The notes under the pieces: model-generated | What the model was told of the DNA's origin: nothing | The model's database searches: none | What the model saw: the letters and a program-made list of their open reading frames with translations, nothing else | Translations under genes and position numbers: made by a program | Assembly (NCBI GenBank): GCA_025331565.1 | Contig: JAFREQ010000012.1 | Location: 12,948,501 to 13,012,500 of the forward strand | Source of the DNA: Holacanthus passer | Taxonomy: Eukaryota; Chordata; Actinopteri; Pomacanthidae | Direction of reading: 5' to 3' | Length of the DNA stretch: 64,000 bases | In this document: one piece after another, positions 1-14,987 of the stretch | Layout: each line of letters starts with the position of its first letter | How positions within the stretch are numbered: position 1 is the stretch's first letter

Positions 1-1217
1 CCTGATCAGGACAGACGGAGCGAGACACACACAGAAGGTTCAATTCAGGTCACATACAGAAGCTGTTTAGCAGTAAGGTCACATTCATACGTTACTAGTC
101 ACCAATCTAAATATAAGTAAGGGACTATAGTGGTGATTTTTCAGATTTTATCCCATCAACAAATCTTCTATTATTCATATTACTTTCATAGGTTTATAGA
201 TTGATTTTCCATCTTTCAGGCAACCAGCAGAGTATGAAGAACAAGTAGAAAAGACTTCCCAGGCTTGTTTGAAATGGGTAATCCATCACAGTTGACATTT
301 AGTTTTCTATGATGAAATTTTAGTGGCCATTTTTGTTGGTTTGTTCAATCATAGTCTCAAACTGTTTCTTGTTGGTGCATGAAGCTTCAAATTCATGGGC
401 TAAGTCTTTGGGAAATTAAACATCATGAGGAAGATACATGGTTTGTGCATTAAAGAGGTCCTCAGGCAATTTAATACTGCACTTCCATAAAGTTGGAGGA
501 CTCACAAGAAACAGATAAAAAAAATCTGAGGCCTGAGATATTCCAATTTTCAGTCCCTAGTATGGGTGAAGCTCCAAAAACTCTGAATCCCACAATTTCC
601 ATAATTCAGCTCATAAGTATCTTTCATTAGACCCATCCCATCCTCCTCGGCTTGTAACACAGGCTTTCTGTTGACATCATCAGGGTTATTTTTACCAAAC
701 TTTGGAAAGCTCCCTCCAGAGCCACATAACACATTACACAGCTGTTTAGCCGGTGGAAATCGGTGAGGACGTCTAATTAAAAAGGGTTTTCAAACCAGTC
801 CTTGTTCTTATGTTACTATAATTTAAAGTTGGTGTTCTTACTCTTGTTGCAACTAACTTTTTACATTATGAGTTAATCTAGTATGTGATAACTTAACTAG
901 TTGTTTAGCCTATTAAGAAAAACGCCCACCACAGTTTCTTAGAACCAGCAGCCCAAAACTCAACTTTAATGATTATCAAAGATTTTGAGTATTGCTCTGT
1001 CAATTGGTTCTTCTACACTGGCATGAATAGAAACAAACCCGTAAATTGATGACAACAACAAATCTTTAAAATTCATGGAAGCATTTGAAAATAATTAATG
1101 TAAATGCTACATGATTTGTACTTAATTGAATAAAGCCACCTGTACAGTCTTTTACAGAGCTTGCTCGGATCAAATATTAAATATTGAAGATGTAATTTAT
1201 GTAATCTAACCCTACAT
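1..1217 (-). other. 3' flank / probable 3' UTR of fam131b
   Basis: This stretch lies downstream of the fam131b stop codon on the minus strand. It is AT-rich and carries no coding exon that I can support. No AATAAA on the minus strand is evident here, so the poly(A) site may lie outside the window or use a variant signal. Confidence 0.5.
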
Positions 1218-4200
1218 TCACCTCACCTTCACCTCCTCCTCCTCCTCCTGCTGCTCCAGTAGTGGGGAGTGTTCTGTTCCCACCATCTCGTCTCCAGAGG
1301 GAACACAGAGGCTCGGCTCCACCACCGCCGACACGCCCATGTAGCCTCCGGCCTCCGTCTGATAGGCCTCCATCTGTCCCGTGTTCCACAGATCGACCAG
1401 CGGTGGGTGAGCGGGATGGACCAGGCTGTGGATGGTGCTGTTGGGTGTCGCTTGCAAAGAGTGGTTGGCACTGTGCAGCCGGTGCTCCAGCGACTGCAAA
1501 CAGGGTGAGGAGGAAGAGTGAGACAGAGACAGAGCCGAGATCTGTTGCTTGTTTTCCAACTCAGGTCTATTTTCTGTGTCAGAGGTGACACAGTGTTGAA
1601 TAGTTTGACAAAACACACACAGCCTCGTGTCAGCAGCCAAGAAAAAAGGATTAGGAGGCAACACAGTTTACAGTACAACACTGTCTGACTTTGCCAGTGA
1701 TCAATACCACTTTTCTTTGTGTACAGGAGGTTTTTGATGAACATATAAAACTGAGGCTTATAATTTCATTTTGGATCCCACTCGCTCTTTAAAGCAAGAC
1801 CTAGTATTTTTGTTAATGGATGTTAAAAAAGTTTATAGAAGAAAAGAAAAGAAACAAAGCACTAGTTAAAAGTAAAGAGTAAATATTCATTATAAATATT
1901 AATTCACTTTATTCTCTGTACTGTAAATGTTGATTTGAATTCTTGCCTCAAGGCAAATTCACCATTTTAGCATATTCAGCTGACCTGCCGTGCTCTGACT
2001 CTTGAGGTTAAGCTATCAATTACTAGGAATAAATAATGAACATGTGAGTATTCAGTTGGTTAAAAAAAAAGTTCCCTTTAATTATTACCAAATTATATTA
2101 TCCATTCCAGAAATCTTATTATTAATTTAGAGTAGAGTAGTAGATGATAGAAAACTATGGACCTATGAAATAAGGTGTTTTGTTGCAGTACTTGAGTGTA
2201 AATCAAGAGAAAATTAAAAGACACTGAAGAAAAAAAAGAAGAAAATAAAAAAATATATTTTGTCCTCGCTGTCTCACCAAGATCAAGACTCAACTTTTCC
2301 TCTCAACATTTCTGATAGCTGATCAGGCAAATTTTGATGATGGCTGACTTTTAAAACTTTGTACAAGTTTTATAAACCTGGGAGTTAAAGAGTTTTCTGA
2401 GGACATGAAGGATCACGTGTTGTAACATGGAAATAACCGAAATTTGAGTTACACTGGTACCTGTCCTCATTCTTAGGGACAGCAGAAGTGTTATGCAATT
2501 ATGCAACAGCAAACTTGCTTGCACATATCTCATATCATCATCCACCCAGTCACCAGTGAGACTCCACCTGTTGTTGCTGATACTGCAGGAGCTGCTGTTG
2601 CTGGTAGTGCTGTATCTGCTGGATCTGCTGCAGCTGCTGTAGTTGACTCTGCTGCTGGAGAGTGAACTGCTGCTGCTGCTGTGACAGGAAGTGAGCTGCC
2701 GCCTGCCCATCGTACCCATCAGTCCCCATAACGTAGGAGCCAGCAGGGGGAGACGCCACACCGGAGGGATCGTTGTTGATCGGCTCCCAGGCATCAGAGG
2801 AGGAGAGGCAGTAGTGGCCCTGGGAGACATATGTGTGAGGCCACACCTCTGCTGAGGAGTGGTGCAATATCTGATCTGGAAAAATTGAAAAAGGCAGCAG
2901 CAGCTATTAGAGCACAACAGATTGAATCACCAGCAATATGATCTTCATACTATAAAAGAAATATAAAACCAGGGAAATCCTGACGTCATGCTGCTGATTT
3001 TTTTTTTTTGCTTTAATTCAGAATTCTGTAAGAACTAAAGCTCAAACACATCTGCATTTTTGTCAGTTGCTAAATATCCAGCTTCTAATGACCAACAATT
3101 TAGCCTGTGACAATGCTGATATCATTCTAAGGTTTATGAGTGAATCATACCTTTGATTGTGTTTGTTGGGGAATCTGGTTTTAGCTGCTCTACAATTAAG
3201 AAGCGTTCGAAAGCATAGCAAACTAAATCACTTTGAGTTTGGCTTTGATCTGGCCTGCTGAACACTTTGACTGGCTAAATCAAAAACTCAGCAGAAAAAT
3301 GATCGCTGAATAAGTGTTATGACAGAAACTCTCCTAGATGTACTGGATGCAGTTTGAACACTGGCACACCTTTCACTGTTGATTCATCACTTGTGTCAAA
3401 ATGCATTGTGCAGACCCAGCTCCGATTTTGTGCAGCTTATCTTTCTCTCAAGAGGAAAAGTAAAAAATTGGGCCCGAGAATAAACACAGCCACATATTTC
3501 ACCCTGTGCTAAATGTTTATTTGACTAAAAAATGATGCGATAATGTGATGCAAATGCATTAATGAATCATATCCTTAAGGAGGTTTATCCTACAACAACA
3601 ACACGCTCATTATAAGTGTTTGCACCTCTAACTTCGCAAGGAGAAAAAGTTCGCAGGGAGAAGACATCGCTGTGGAGTAAAAGTGCTATTTATACAGGTG
3701 CAGTGCAACCTTCCAACAGTCCATGTTGGAGAATGTGAAATTAATAATGAGCTAACCCTCCAGCCTGGAGAGAGGAGATGGAACAGTATGTTCTCATTAC
3801 TAAGCGCCATGACACATGCTATACTGCGAGCTGCTCATCTGCACCTACACAAACATTTGACACAGCTGCTTTAATGCTGGCTATATATTCCATCAATATT
3901 CCTCTTTATATTGTGGACTAAATATACACCGTTATACAATATTTCATTAAATACAGACAGATGTGCTGTGGTGGAAAGCAAGCCCATTTGGTCAAGCATT
4001 GTTTTGATGTACTTGAGTATTTCCATGTTATGCTACTTTACGCTTTACTTTTTATCACACTACATTTATTTGACAGCTTTGATTCCCGGAAACATTGAAG
4101 ATCAAAACATCACGCTATGAAATATGACACAAAAAATTATCAGCACTTTGACCAGCTACAACATAAAATCCTGCATACACAATACAGCAATAAATCAATA

Positions 4201-7200
4201 ATATAATATAATAACACTGAGAGGGATCATCTTTCTGCATGATGAGAACTTTGAACTTTTAGTGCATTTGTGCAGTTTTATGCATTAGTTAGTTTTTTTT
4301 ACAGTTAGTTAAGTAAACGATCTTAATACTTCCTCCACTACTGCTGTTTGGCAAATGTTAATTTTAAAATACCACTTAAGCTTATACCTTGGTAGTCTCC
4401 TTCCCCCTTACATAATCTTTGCCTTCATGTAAAGATTGTTAGATTCTGCAACACAAGCAACCTCAGTGATCTTTGTGGTCCTTTACCTCGACTGGTGATG
4501 CTCTCCTGGTTGACTTCGCTCAGATGAGCCACGCTGCCCTGGTTTGAGCCCGACCGCGGGCTCTCTCCATCCATCGATGACCAGGCCAGGAGCGTTGCCT
4601 CCGAGATTGCGAACTGCTGCAGGATACCTGGGGTCATAAGTAAAAGGATGAGCATTGTGAAAGCCTGCATTTATACTTAACTGGCTGATTAACTGGCATA
4701 AATCCCAGAAAATGAGGCGATGAGCGCATAATTCTGCTGATGACAGTTAACAGGCCCTGTGGTGTGTCTGCCCTCCTCTGTGTGTGTGTTTCCAACCTGC
4801 AGCGAAGCGGGCCTCCTTCTCCCCGTCACTGAGGTCACTGTAGGCGTCGTTCTCCAGCCGCCGCTCCTTTTCCCGCTCTTGGGTGGTGATGCGGGACTGG
4901 GGGATGCCCCCTGCTCCCACCGTCTGCATGCCCCAGTTCTGCCATTCTATCATGTGAGCGACACGACCCTGGGCCATGGCTGTGGGCTTGGTCACTCTCT
5001 CCTTCATGGTGCGGGTCACACCTGGAGGTGGAAGAGATGTGGGACAGAGGAGGGTGAAGTGAAAAGATGGGAGGAATGTAGGAGGAGTGAGAGGTGAGTG
5101 GTTGATACAGGGGTGATCAGACGTGTCGAGGGACACAGCATTCGAGGAAGACAGAGAAGGAAGGATGGACAAAGAGAAAGAAGGGGGAGAGACAGACAAA
5201 AGATCGACATATTATCATCAAGTGTGCACTGCTGTTTGGTCATGGATGCTGTGATGGCTGATGAAACTGTGGATATCCAGTAGGGTTAGACTGATAAACT
5301 GGTTCTGCAACTGGGGGGATATAATTGGACAGTGACTGTTGTTCTCCTCAAATATGATGCAGTCTATTTAAAGGCAGGGGCCGTGCACCGAGGAGGGGCT
5401 AACTTTGAGTGTTGTGTTTACAACTGCATCCGACATCCTACTCATTCTGCTTTAAATTACAGCTTTACCGTATGATTGATATTAACACAGAGGCTGACCT
5501 GTTGTGGTTCACGTCTATATAAATATGTGTGATTTGAAGTGTTATTACTGAATAACCTCGGGGATGTTTGGGGCACAGAAATGAAAAAATATTTAATATT
5601 AGCTTGAAATATCAAAATAGATGAACCAGTATCAGTCGAATCCTATGTTTTGAATGCCTGTAGTTTAATGAGGGTCTTTATTAATATGGATTAGGAGAAT
5701 AGCTAAATGACAAGTGGTGGTGACGTTCATGTGTTTAATGAGACGAAGCCGTCGCCTGTACAGGCCACAGGGAGGAGAGGAGGGAATGGATGCGACTTGT
5801 CTGACAAAGGTGCGGTGTGGGATGGAATAGGTTAATTGGGGTGAGGTGGCTATGTGGCATGAGTAATGAGAGGTTGGCTTGTTGACATGATAGCTTTCAC
5901 ACCTCTGCTAAGCTGTGCAGGGTAAGCAGAAAACTGCTCTCTTTCTCCTCGCTGTCTGACTGGGAACTCGCCTCATGCAAACACTGCAGAACATACATTT
6001 TTGTAAATTCATCCCCCGCTACCAAACTAACGCCAGCTGCTATCTGCATAATGGCTGCGCTCCATATTTCATGTGACCCACACATGATGACACATACTGT
6101 AAATCCCTGGTTGTTTGAGTCTCTCTGATGGTGGCGCATGGAGATGAGGTTTATGAATAAATTATGGGAATAAATTAGAGGACAAATCAGTACCACACCA
6201 CACAGAGCAACAGCTGCACTATACTGTACTGTAATACATTTCACTGCACTCAAAGAAACAACTGGATCAAACCAAAACCACTGCACTAAAAGAAAGCACT
6301 TCACTACACTGCACTTTACCCAGTTTAACACGGCACTTTACACAGTTCAAAACAGCCATACTAATACTTGTTCAGGACACCACAACTTCACAACCACTTA
6401 ACATTAAAAAACTACACTTCCCACTCACCACTCACCTTTTTTTTTTAGAGCAACAAGCTGTATGACGATGCACTATGTGTGTGTCGTGTTTTTCGGGCTG
6501 AATTAATTCCGTCAATGACTCACGAGGAGCCATTGACAAGTGTTATCAGGGTGTGGACAGGAAGTGATACAGGGGAACCCGTTTCGGGTACCATGCTGAC
6601 TCCAGCGCCCGCCGAGAGCGGAGCCAACATGGGGTCGATTTACCAGTTACAGCACAGACACACACCTGACACACCTGACAGAGAAGACTTAGCCAGAGCC
6701 CCGATGCCGTAGGCGTTTGAGTTCCTCTTGAGCCGAGGCAGGATTGACGTGGTGTCTTCCATAGACAGCTAGAGGGAGAGAAGAGAGAGGAATGGAGGAG
6801 GGGGAAAAAGCGTGGAGAAAAGGATAGTATGGGAAGTGTGACAGGGCACACAGAGACATCGAGACAGTGTGTGTTAGAGAGGGGTGAGTGGAGAGGAGAA
6901 GTGATGGAGATGTTGGGTTAATACAAAAGATAAAATCTGCTTCACCCAAATCCTGATTCCAACTGAAGTGTACTTTTTTAACTCTGCACCAGTAAGTGGT
7001 TCTGATTGTGCTCGCTACCGTGCACCACTACCATAAACCCAAAGAGGTCAACTGTAAAGCTGAGGTGGAGGGGGGGGGTTGTGAGGGGGAGCAAAGAGCT
7101 GACCACTAAAGGGTGAGTTAAATCAAAACAGGTGAAAGAAACAAATAGAGAGAGAAAGGTAGTAGATGAAGGAATGGTGTCACAACACTTACATTGATTC

Positions 7201-7718
7201 CTTCCCATGAAAATTCTGAACGTCCATGCTGAGGAAGAGAAATAGGAGGAGAGAGGGATGGGGAAAGAGTAAGAGAGTGACAGGACAGAGAGAACATTGA
7301 CATGCATGGGAGGGGAAATGGGAGAAGACAAAGAGAGGAGGGACAGAGGGGGGATCGCACATCAGACATGCAGAGGGAGAGAAATAAATTAAGAGGAGGG
7401 AGAAGGGGGGAGAAAGAGAGACAGATACACAGGATTTTCCAGGAGTGAGGAAGGCAAGAGTCAAGGACCAGAATGACAGGGAGAAGGGATTAAACAGGGG
7501 ATCAGTATATTTCCTTAGTTATGTATAGCAGAGTGAATACTCTACGGATGAATGAGTCTCCTCTCTGGTTACATGTGCTGCCAAAAACACTGAAAGCCAG
7601 CGGAAAATCATGTGTGAGTGTGAGAGAGAGAGAGAGAGATGTCAGTGCCATGTCGGACGGTATCTGATGCTGCAGACAGACAGACAGGGGACCGAGGCTA
7701 ACAGGAGGATGGGGGCTC

Positions 7719-7786
<68 letters not shown>

Positions 7787-10700
7787 AGGCAGATGCTGGG
7801 GACAAAGCAGATAAGCAGCAGCCTCTGCCACACCATTCCTCTCTATCAGCTGGACTGACACTAACTAGGCTGGGGACACCGGTGGGTTAGTGGCTGTGCG
7901 GCAATGTTTTCACCTTCCTGTCGATCTGCACAGTCGAGGGTAAACAACAAAACTGGAAAAAAAAATCCTTGCTGGTATATCCTCTACGATATAGTTCATT
8001 ACTTTTTCTACCCTGTCTCCTTTTTCATATTTGAAACCCTGCAATGTAAACAGCCCTGGAGGAAGAAGCATTATTTACTTCAAGTTAGAGTTGGGCGAGA
8101 GGATTGATCATACTCTCATGTTTGTACAGCAAATATGAAGCCGGAACCAGCAGCTGGTTGAATAAAATTTTGTTGTCGACATGATATAAGCTTGCAGTAC
8201 ATACAGTATATTACAGTATATTGGGCGATGTAGTTTATTACAAGCTGTCCGGCCTCTTGCTCGGTCACTCTCCACACCCCTGGTACTCCGCTGGAGAGCC
8301 AGATGGAGGGAGGTCAGTGCATCCCGTGCCCACAACCGACTGCCTCTCCTCTTCTCTAACTTCATCTGTCAACGTCCTCTTCGGTCTCTGTGCCTCTGTA
8401 CTCAGAATACTGAGCTGAACATCGTCTGACGTAGTGCCGCTGAGCATTACACACTTCTCGAGTGGGATCATACCCGTTAAACCCAGGTTAGTTCTCCCCA
8501 TTACAAGTCGGTGTACCAGCAAAATGATTTAGAAGCTGTTATTTTAAGGTAAAATAGTTAAATAACGATGCTTTAAATATAACGAAAAGGTCATTTAATG
8601 CTGAGTGACACAATGAGGGAGTGACTACCAGGGTCATGTTCACTCATCTCCATCAGCTACATGCAGCATGTATCCAGATAGCTGGGTTTAATCGATATCA
8701 GCCTCTTCCCGTTCTTTTCTTCACTCCCTTTTCTTGTAATTCTATTCTGTGCTGCCACTTTCTCGCTCTTTGACTCGCTGCTCATCTCTCTCTCTCTCTC
8801 TCTTTCTTCCTCTCCCTCCACAGGAGTGGGTGTGATGAGAGATTTAACACACTTGAGTGGTTAAGCTGGGCCCCTTGAAGCAGCTTTTCCTATGTTCCTT
8901 CCAATAGCCCTGACAATGCTGATGTGTGTGTGTGTCTGTGTGTGTGTTGCTATACGTGTGTGTGTGTGTGTGATTGTTTCTTTCCTCTCTGTAGGACCGA
9001 AGGGCATTCTGGGGCATAATGCATAAATAAATGATGGAATCAGTCCACAGTGCATTTGGTGAAAAAAAAGTTCTCTACATTTTAGTCCAAAATGGTTCCC
9101 TCTCCTGTGTCCTGTCTCAGAGGGATCAGTTTTAGAGCACGGGATCAGTATAGCAGCAGGAAAGGGAGAGGAGAGGAGAGGAGAGGAGGATATAGTAATG
9201 GCGTGTAAGAAGTTGGAGAAAGAGAAAGTGATGCCTCTGCTGTTTTGCTTTGAACCAGCACTGAGCAGTGACTCTGTCAGATGGACATCAAGCAACAGAC
9301 GTCACAGCAACAGCAATGAGCCAACGGAACCAGCGACTGTTCAGTCTTCCAGCTACGCCGCCCCATCTTGCGCAGGGAAGTGTAGTGGAAGTTAAGCGAC
9401 TGACATTGACATGACGTGTGCTACTTTACTAATCTACTGGCATAAGCACGGGCACCTTGAAGGCACCACGGAGAGCTAGTGGGCCGAGCCGCAGTAGCTC
9501 ATCACGTAGCTGCGGGTTTTAAATCAGCAGTCGTGTTGCTTCCCCAGGTGGAGTGGCAAGAGTCCACTGTCAGAGGAAGTCAACAAGACGTGGCGAGCCA
9601 GAGAGGGATTGCTGAAGACTTACCTGCTCCCCATCCTTCTGGACTGGCACGCCATCTGCCGCTGAGAGCAGGTGAAGGGAGAGACAAACAGAGAGAGAGG
9701 AGAGAGGAGGAAAATACATATTATTCTTTGTGTTTCACTCTCAATTAAAATCAAAAGGAATAACCATTCATGAATTTTTGGCTAAAGTTCAATATGGAGG
9801 ATCTTTTCTCTTAGTTGTGCTTTTATTAGTCCACAGTTGAATTTCTGTTTCTTCCCATTTAATCATATTTGTCATGCTGTCAAAGTCGTTACTTTCATGA
9901 AGAACAGCGAAAGCAACCACAAATAATTTATACTAATCAAATTTCACAAGATAAATAAGAATAAAAAATAAGAAAAAAAGATGAATATGTCAACAACAGT
10001 AAACACTCGCACACACACACTCAATGTAGGGGGAACATAATAAAATGCCAAAATAAGAGTTCGATGCAATTTTCAGTAGCTGTATTAGGTTTTCGGTGAA
10101 ATCTAGGAGGTTAAAGTTATTAGAGCTTTCTTTACATTATATATCATTTTTTCATAAGAAACACGAGATAACAACTCACTAAACCACACAGATACAGAGG
10201 GGAGATTACTGTCTTTTCAACAAGCCATCCTTGCTTTTCAAATCATTATTGCTTTTGTTAGAAAACTTTTGGTTTTACTGGTAAGAGTTGTAAGTTTTGA
10301 AGTATCTCTTAAAAGAAAAAAAAACAAGGCTCTGTCAGTATATTCTTCCCAAGGAAAACAAATGAATACAGCTCCAAACATATGCATAACATTTTTCCAC
10401 TCCTAGTTTATATCTGGCACATGCTTGATAGTACTTAAGAGTTCATTAAATGAAGCCTCTCAGGTGGCAAATATACTCTATGAATCAAATTATAATTGCC
10501 CGTATTTAACTTTTAGCTGGCAACAATATTCCTTCTCCTCAGTCCTCATCAATTTATAAATCCGGATCTTCCACCCATTTTCTATGTGAGTTAACTTCTC
10601 CGTGGCAAAGACTAATCAGATTGGTGTAAATATGACAGACCTATTATGGTACATCCCATCACGCCCACACCCCAACTATGACCTCCAGGATATCCAGGAG

Positions 10701-13700
10701 AGTCAACTGAAGGTTTCTATTAACCAGCTTTACTCCACCACCACCAGCATCTATCCTCCCGTGGGATCCTTTATACGGCCTACACTTCCTCTATTGAAGG
10801 AGTCTTATGGCCAAAGTCTAATGATGGGTCAGTGGCAGATCACACACGAAGCCATCCACCCTGCAGATGGGAGTCATCTGAAATACACGCTCTCTGTTGG
10901 ATAAATGAACATTATTATCCCTCCTCTTTCCTGGCTGTCCAAATCCTAATTAAAACATTGGTTTAATTAGAGAGACTGCGCTGGTAATGGAGTTTAAACA
11001 CAGCTTCAGTCTCTAGGTGGCTGCTCTCTGTATCAGAGGGTCTGTGTGTGCAACTCTCAGAGGGGCTCACTCCTGTATCAGCACTCTGCGTGTGTGTGTT
11101 TGCACGCGTGTTGCTGAGCCAATCACATTTTTCACAGCTGCATTTGGCAATCACGAGCGACTCCTCGAGAGCTCTGAGAAACACAGAGAGTTGTTGGCTC
11201 TCTGGATGTCCAGTGATGTCTGTGACCCACTGACCCAGTGATTCACAAACATCAGCTCCACTCTGTCTCTGTTGGGCTCTCAGATATTACCCTTCCCTCT
11301 GAACTGCATCCAGTCACATCGGATCACTGCGAGGGCAGGAGACGAGGGACAGACATCCCAGAAACTGACCCTCTTCACTTGCACGGGGAAGGGTGTGCCA
11401 GCTACAAATCAGGAGCACCTCGCTTCATTTGTACAGCTGACTTTGATCTTCTCATTTCTGTGGTCGTCAGTTGTAAATATTGTACAAGGATCATTACATA
11501 TCATCAGTCTGTGATCTTACATACATTGTGAGGAGTTACTTCCAGGAGCGTTTTATCTCTCGATCTGTTCGACCCAGTTTCCCTCAACCCACTTTGTGTA
11601 TTTCTTCCATAGTTAGTGTTTCCCTAAATAGCTGTGGACATCACCACAGAAGGTACATGAAGTTACTGTATGTATAAACAGCTGTTTGGTTGTATCAGGG
11701 TACATTTACCTTAAAGGGACACTCCACAGATTTTATGTGTTCAAGTCAATTTCCTATTCATCAGGGGTATAACGTCTTGTATAATGACACAGGTATGTCT
11801 GCTTGAGCTTGGAGAGACGGGACTAATTTTGCTAATAAAATAGTTTTTATTATCAATTTTTCAGTGTTCAACTGATGTATGATAGTGAGTCAAGCACGAC
11901 TTTGCTCACTGATGTCAAGGACCTGACACTAACATGTACAATCACTGCTTCAGACTGAAAACAATTCTTCCTGTGAAATTGAAATTAGGTTCTTTGGAAA
12001 CATAGTGTACTTAACAACTTAACGAAGTGTTTCAACATGTTTGAGGACACTAACAGCAGCTGTTGAGAGTGCTCCCTGCCATGCTTCGAATCCACCTCTT
12101 TGCTATTAAGCTGTGTGTGAAACTCTGAGTGTGCATTCCTGGAAAAGAAAACAGAACATAAAGAAACTACTTTGCATCAAGAGGGTGGACGAATTTATAC
12201 TTTAACCATAAGAAGTGAACTCTGAGTGACCTCAGAAGGATTAGTCGGGCGTGTTTGATTTTTGGCACTGTGGAGCGCGGTGTGAGATGATTACGTATTG
12301 GCTGATATCAGTTAGACAGAGCGATGCCTCGTTTTCTGCCTGGGCGGGAGGGAGTGTCCCAGATTTCTTCCCCATCTGCGTTAAAAATCTGCCCTGCAAA
12401 CACAAACTGAACATATATGCACGCCCACATACATCAGGCCTACAGCGACATACAGTATAAGGGGCAGGGACACACACAACGCCTTGTCTCTCTCTCTGTA
12501 GTTTCTCCCCTCTCCACCCCTCAGCCTTGTTTGGCCAATTAGTAGATTAGCAGTCACTCTCTCCCCACATGAATCACAATATGGCTCAAGAGTCCTCTGG
12601 ACTGCAGCAGTACAAACTACAACTGGGAAGCCCTCCAGCCTTTGCATAGCAATGGACCAGAAACATTAAGCACACTGTGTGTACCTTTGTAGCTGTATGT
12701 ATATTATCTAGTGTCTGCGAGCTTCAGCCTCATATGAGATTACATCAAAGTGTGTGCTATTTGTGAAGTGAGCCACAAGGGTTTGGATGTCTATATCATA
12801 CTGTGATTACTCAGAGTTGTTTATAGTTCTCTATAGATAATGGGTCAGTAGTCATCACCCAGCATCTCAGTGGTTTCTTAAGCCATGGCACGCTCTGTAT
12901 TTCTGCACTCGTAGAGGTGATGCTCTTGGGCTCTCAGCAGCACAGTAAGCGAATGCGTAATTCTGCTCCTGAGAAGTCATGCAGGATCCCTCCTTGAGCA
13001 AACAGAAACAACAACAGAGCACATGACCAGAGCTCTGAGCCAGCTTTTCTTCCCCTGGCGCTCTCCCTCCTCCCCCGCACACACAGCGGTGCAGCGCTGG
13101 ATACCCCCCTGCGGTCATAGGGGAGCCAGGCTTAGCTCAGCCGAGGAGAAGCAGCTAGGAGGAGCGAGAGAGGGAGATTGAAGAGAAAAAAAAAAGAGGG
13201 AGCAGCGCGGCCGTGCGTAACGAACAACCAAAGATCTGCAGCGGCTGCACTGTCAACTCCGGCTCTGACTGTAGTGGCTTGACGGCTCCTACTGAAGTGG
13301 GAAGCATTTGAGCGTCATCTGTCTTTTATCCTCCCTGTGCCCTGCAGCAATAACGGCGAAGAACCAGGGGGCTCGGCGCTTGTTTACCATGACAGCTGCA
13401 GTAAGGCTGGTTGCCACGATAGGGTACCGGCTTGGATGGCAGCCCTCTTGCAGCGATATGTGCAGATGCCACAGCTGAGGACCAGAGCCCAGATGGTTTG
13501 GGGAGTTTGGTCGAGGGAAATGGAGCTAAGTGCGTCTCAGGACAGAATCCGCACACATGCAGGGGCTCTGACATTCACTTCAACACACACTCAGGCGCAG
13601 CACGAGTCACTGCCATCGACTCGGTGAAATGGCATTCCCAATCTACATGCCCCTGTCATCGGAAGGCCTGACACGCCTCATTAATCTGTTTAGGCATGAA

Positions 13701-14956
13701 TGTGGCTGCCATGCTGTGCAGGTCTCCATCACTGATTGTCACTGACTGTGGTAACTAAAAACATAGAGCATGAAGTATCTCTGCACGTGCAGCTGCAGCC
13801 CAGCGTCATAAACTTGATCAACCCCATAACCATCATGATGGACTACTAAATATACAGGATTTATACAGCTTTTTAAGAATAGAATTCAAACACTTTGCAA
13901 ACACTTTCAAGGGACCTAAACCAAAAATTTCCAGAATCTCAAAGTCTTTATCATCACAACTAAATTGTTCTAGTTACTATAGTTACTATAAATGTTACTA
14001 TAAATAAACAATGAATTGCAAAAAATAATAAATTCCTTTTTACCCACAGCAATCAATGTATATTGTCAATTTGTTTATTCTACCAGCTGCTCATATTAAT
14101 CTTGATCGTATGTTTTGATCATGATTATTTAATGACTGCTAAATTCAACTCCAGGAGACAACAAACAAATCTAACGATGGGATTGTTTCATTTCAAATAC
14201 TAAAAGGACTATATTTAAATTCAAGCATGTTCCTAAGCTTGAAAACATTTAAAACAGTTAAAATGAAGCAATTTCCAAACTGATGATCATATAAAGAACA
14301 TTTAAACTTGAAAAGGAAAACGTGCTGCTGACCCCCTGTGTTTAGATGAAGGAAGAAAACCTGCAGGGGCAGAGTAGATCTGTCCAGTTAAGTGTACAGA
14401 CATTGTATCCAGGAAATCTTTAGTTTCTTGCTCTTGATATTCAAAGGAGACTTCCGGCCTTTGAGAACATGGCCTTTTTTCTTTATCAGCACTGAAGTGG
14501 TTAGTAGCTGCAGATAACACCAAGACGATCGGCGCCGGTTGATGCTGAGCACATCCACAAAGGCACAAAAATTCACACATACACACACACTCACACAGAT
14601 CAAACTGTAGGGATGAAATTCTCCTTTTCAAAGCATTAGGTCCAAATTTCATAACACACTCTGTAGGTGAGTCACATTGTTTACAGAAACACCTGCTGCC
14701 ATGTACCCACACACAGGCCTCTTACTTCTGATCTGCCACACGTACAGGGCAAAAATGATATGTACAAGGGCACGCACACACACACAACCATACACATTTA
14801 AATCAGTTCCCCTCCTGAAACGATCCAGGCTTGTAACCTGGCATCCAATGACAAGGCAAACCATAACAGCACACAGTGGAGATGTGACACAGAGGCACTC
14901 ACACAAACATAAATCTGTCGCTATATGTGCTACATTGGAGTCCTTGGATATATAAG

Positions 14957-14987
<31 letters not shown>

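Noticed and set aside
1177..1744. Several overlapping frames on both strands at the fam131b 3' end
   Set aside because: Only the frame ending EEEEEVKVR continues the spliced fam131b protein in phase; the others are shadows.
7719..7786. Array-like repeat reminiscent of CRISPR or satellite DNA
   Set aside because: It is a plain GT dinucleotide microsatellite, and the genome is a vertebrate's.
10602..10904. 100-codon plus-strand frame (DLLWYIPSRPHPNYDLQ...)
   Set aside because: It lies in a fam131b intron on the opposite strand, opens with GTG rather than ATG, shows no domain and has no splice context. Probably chance.
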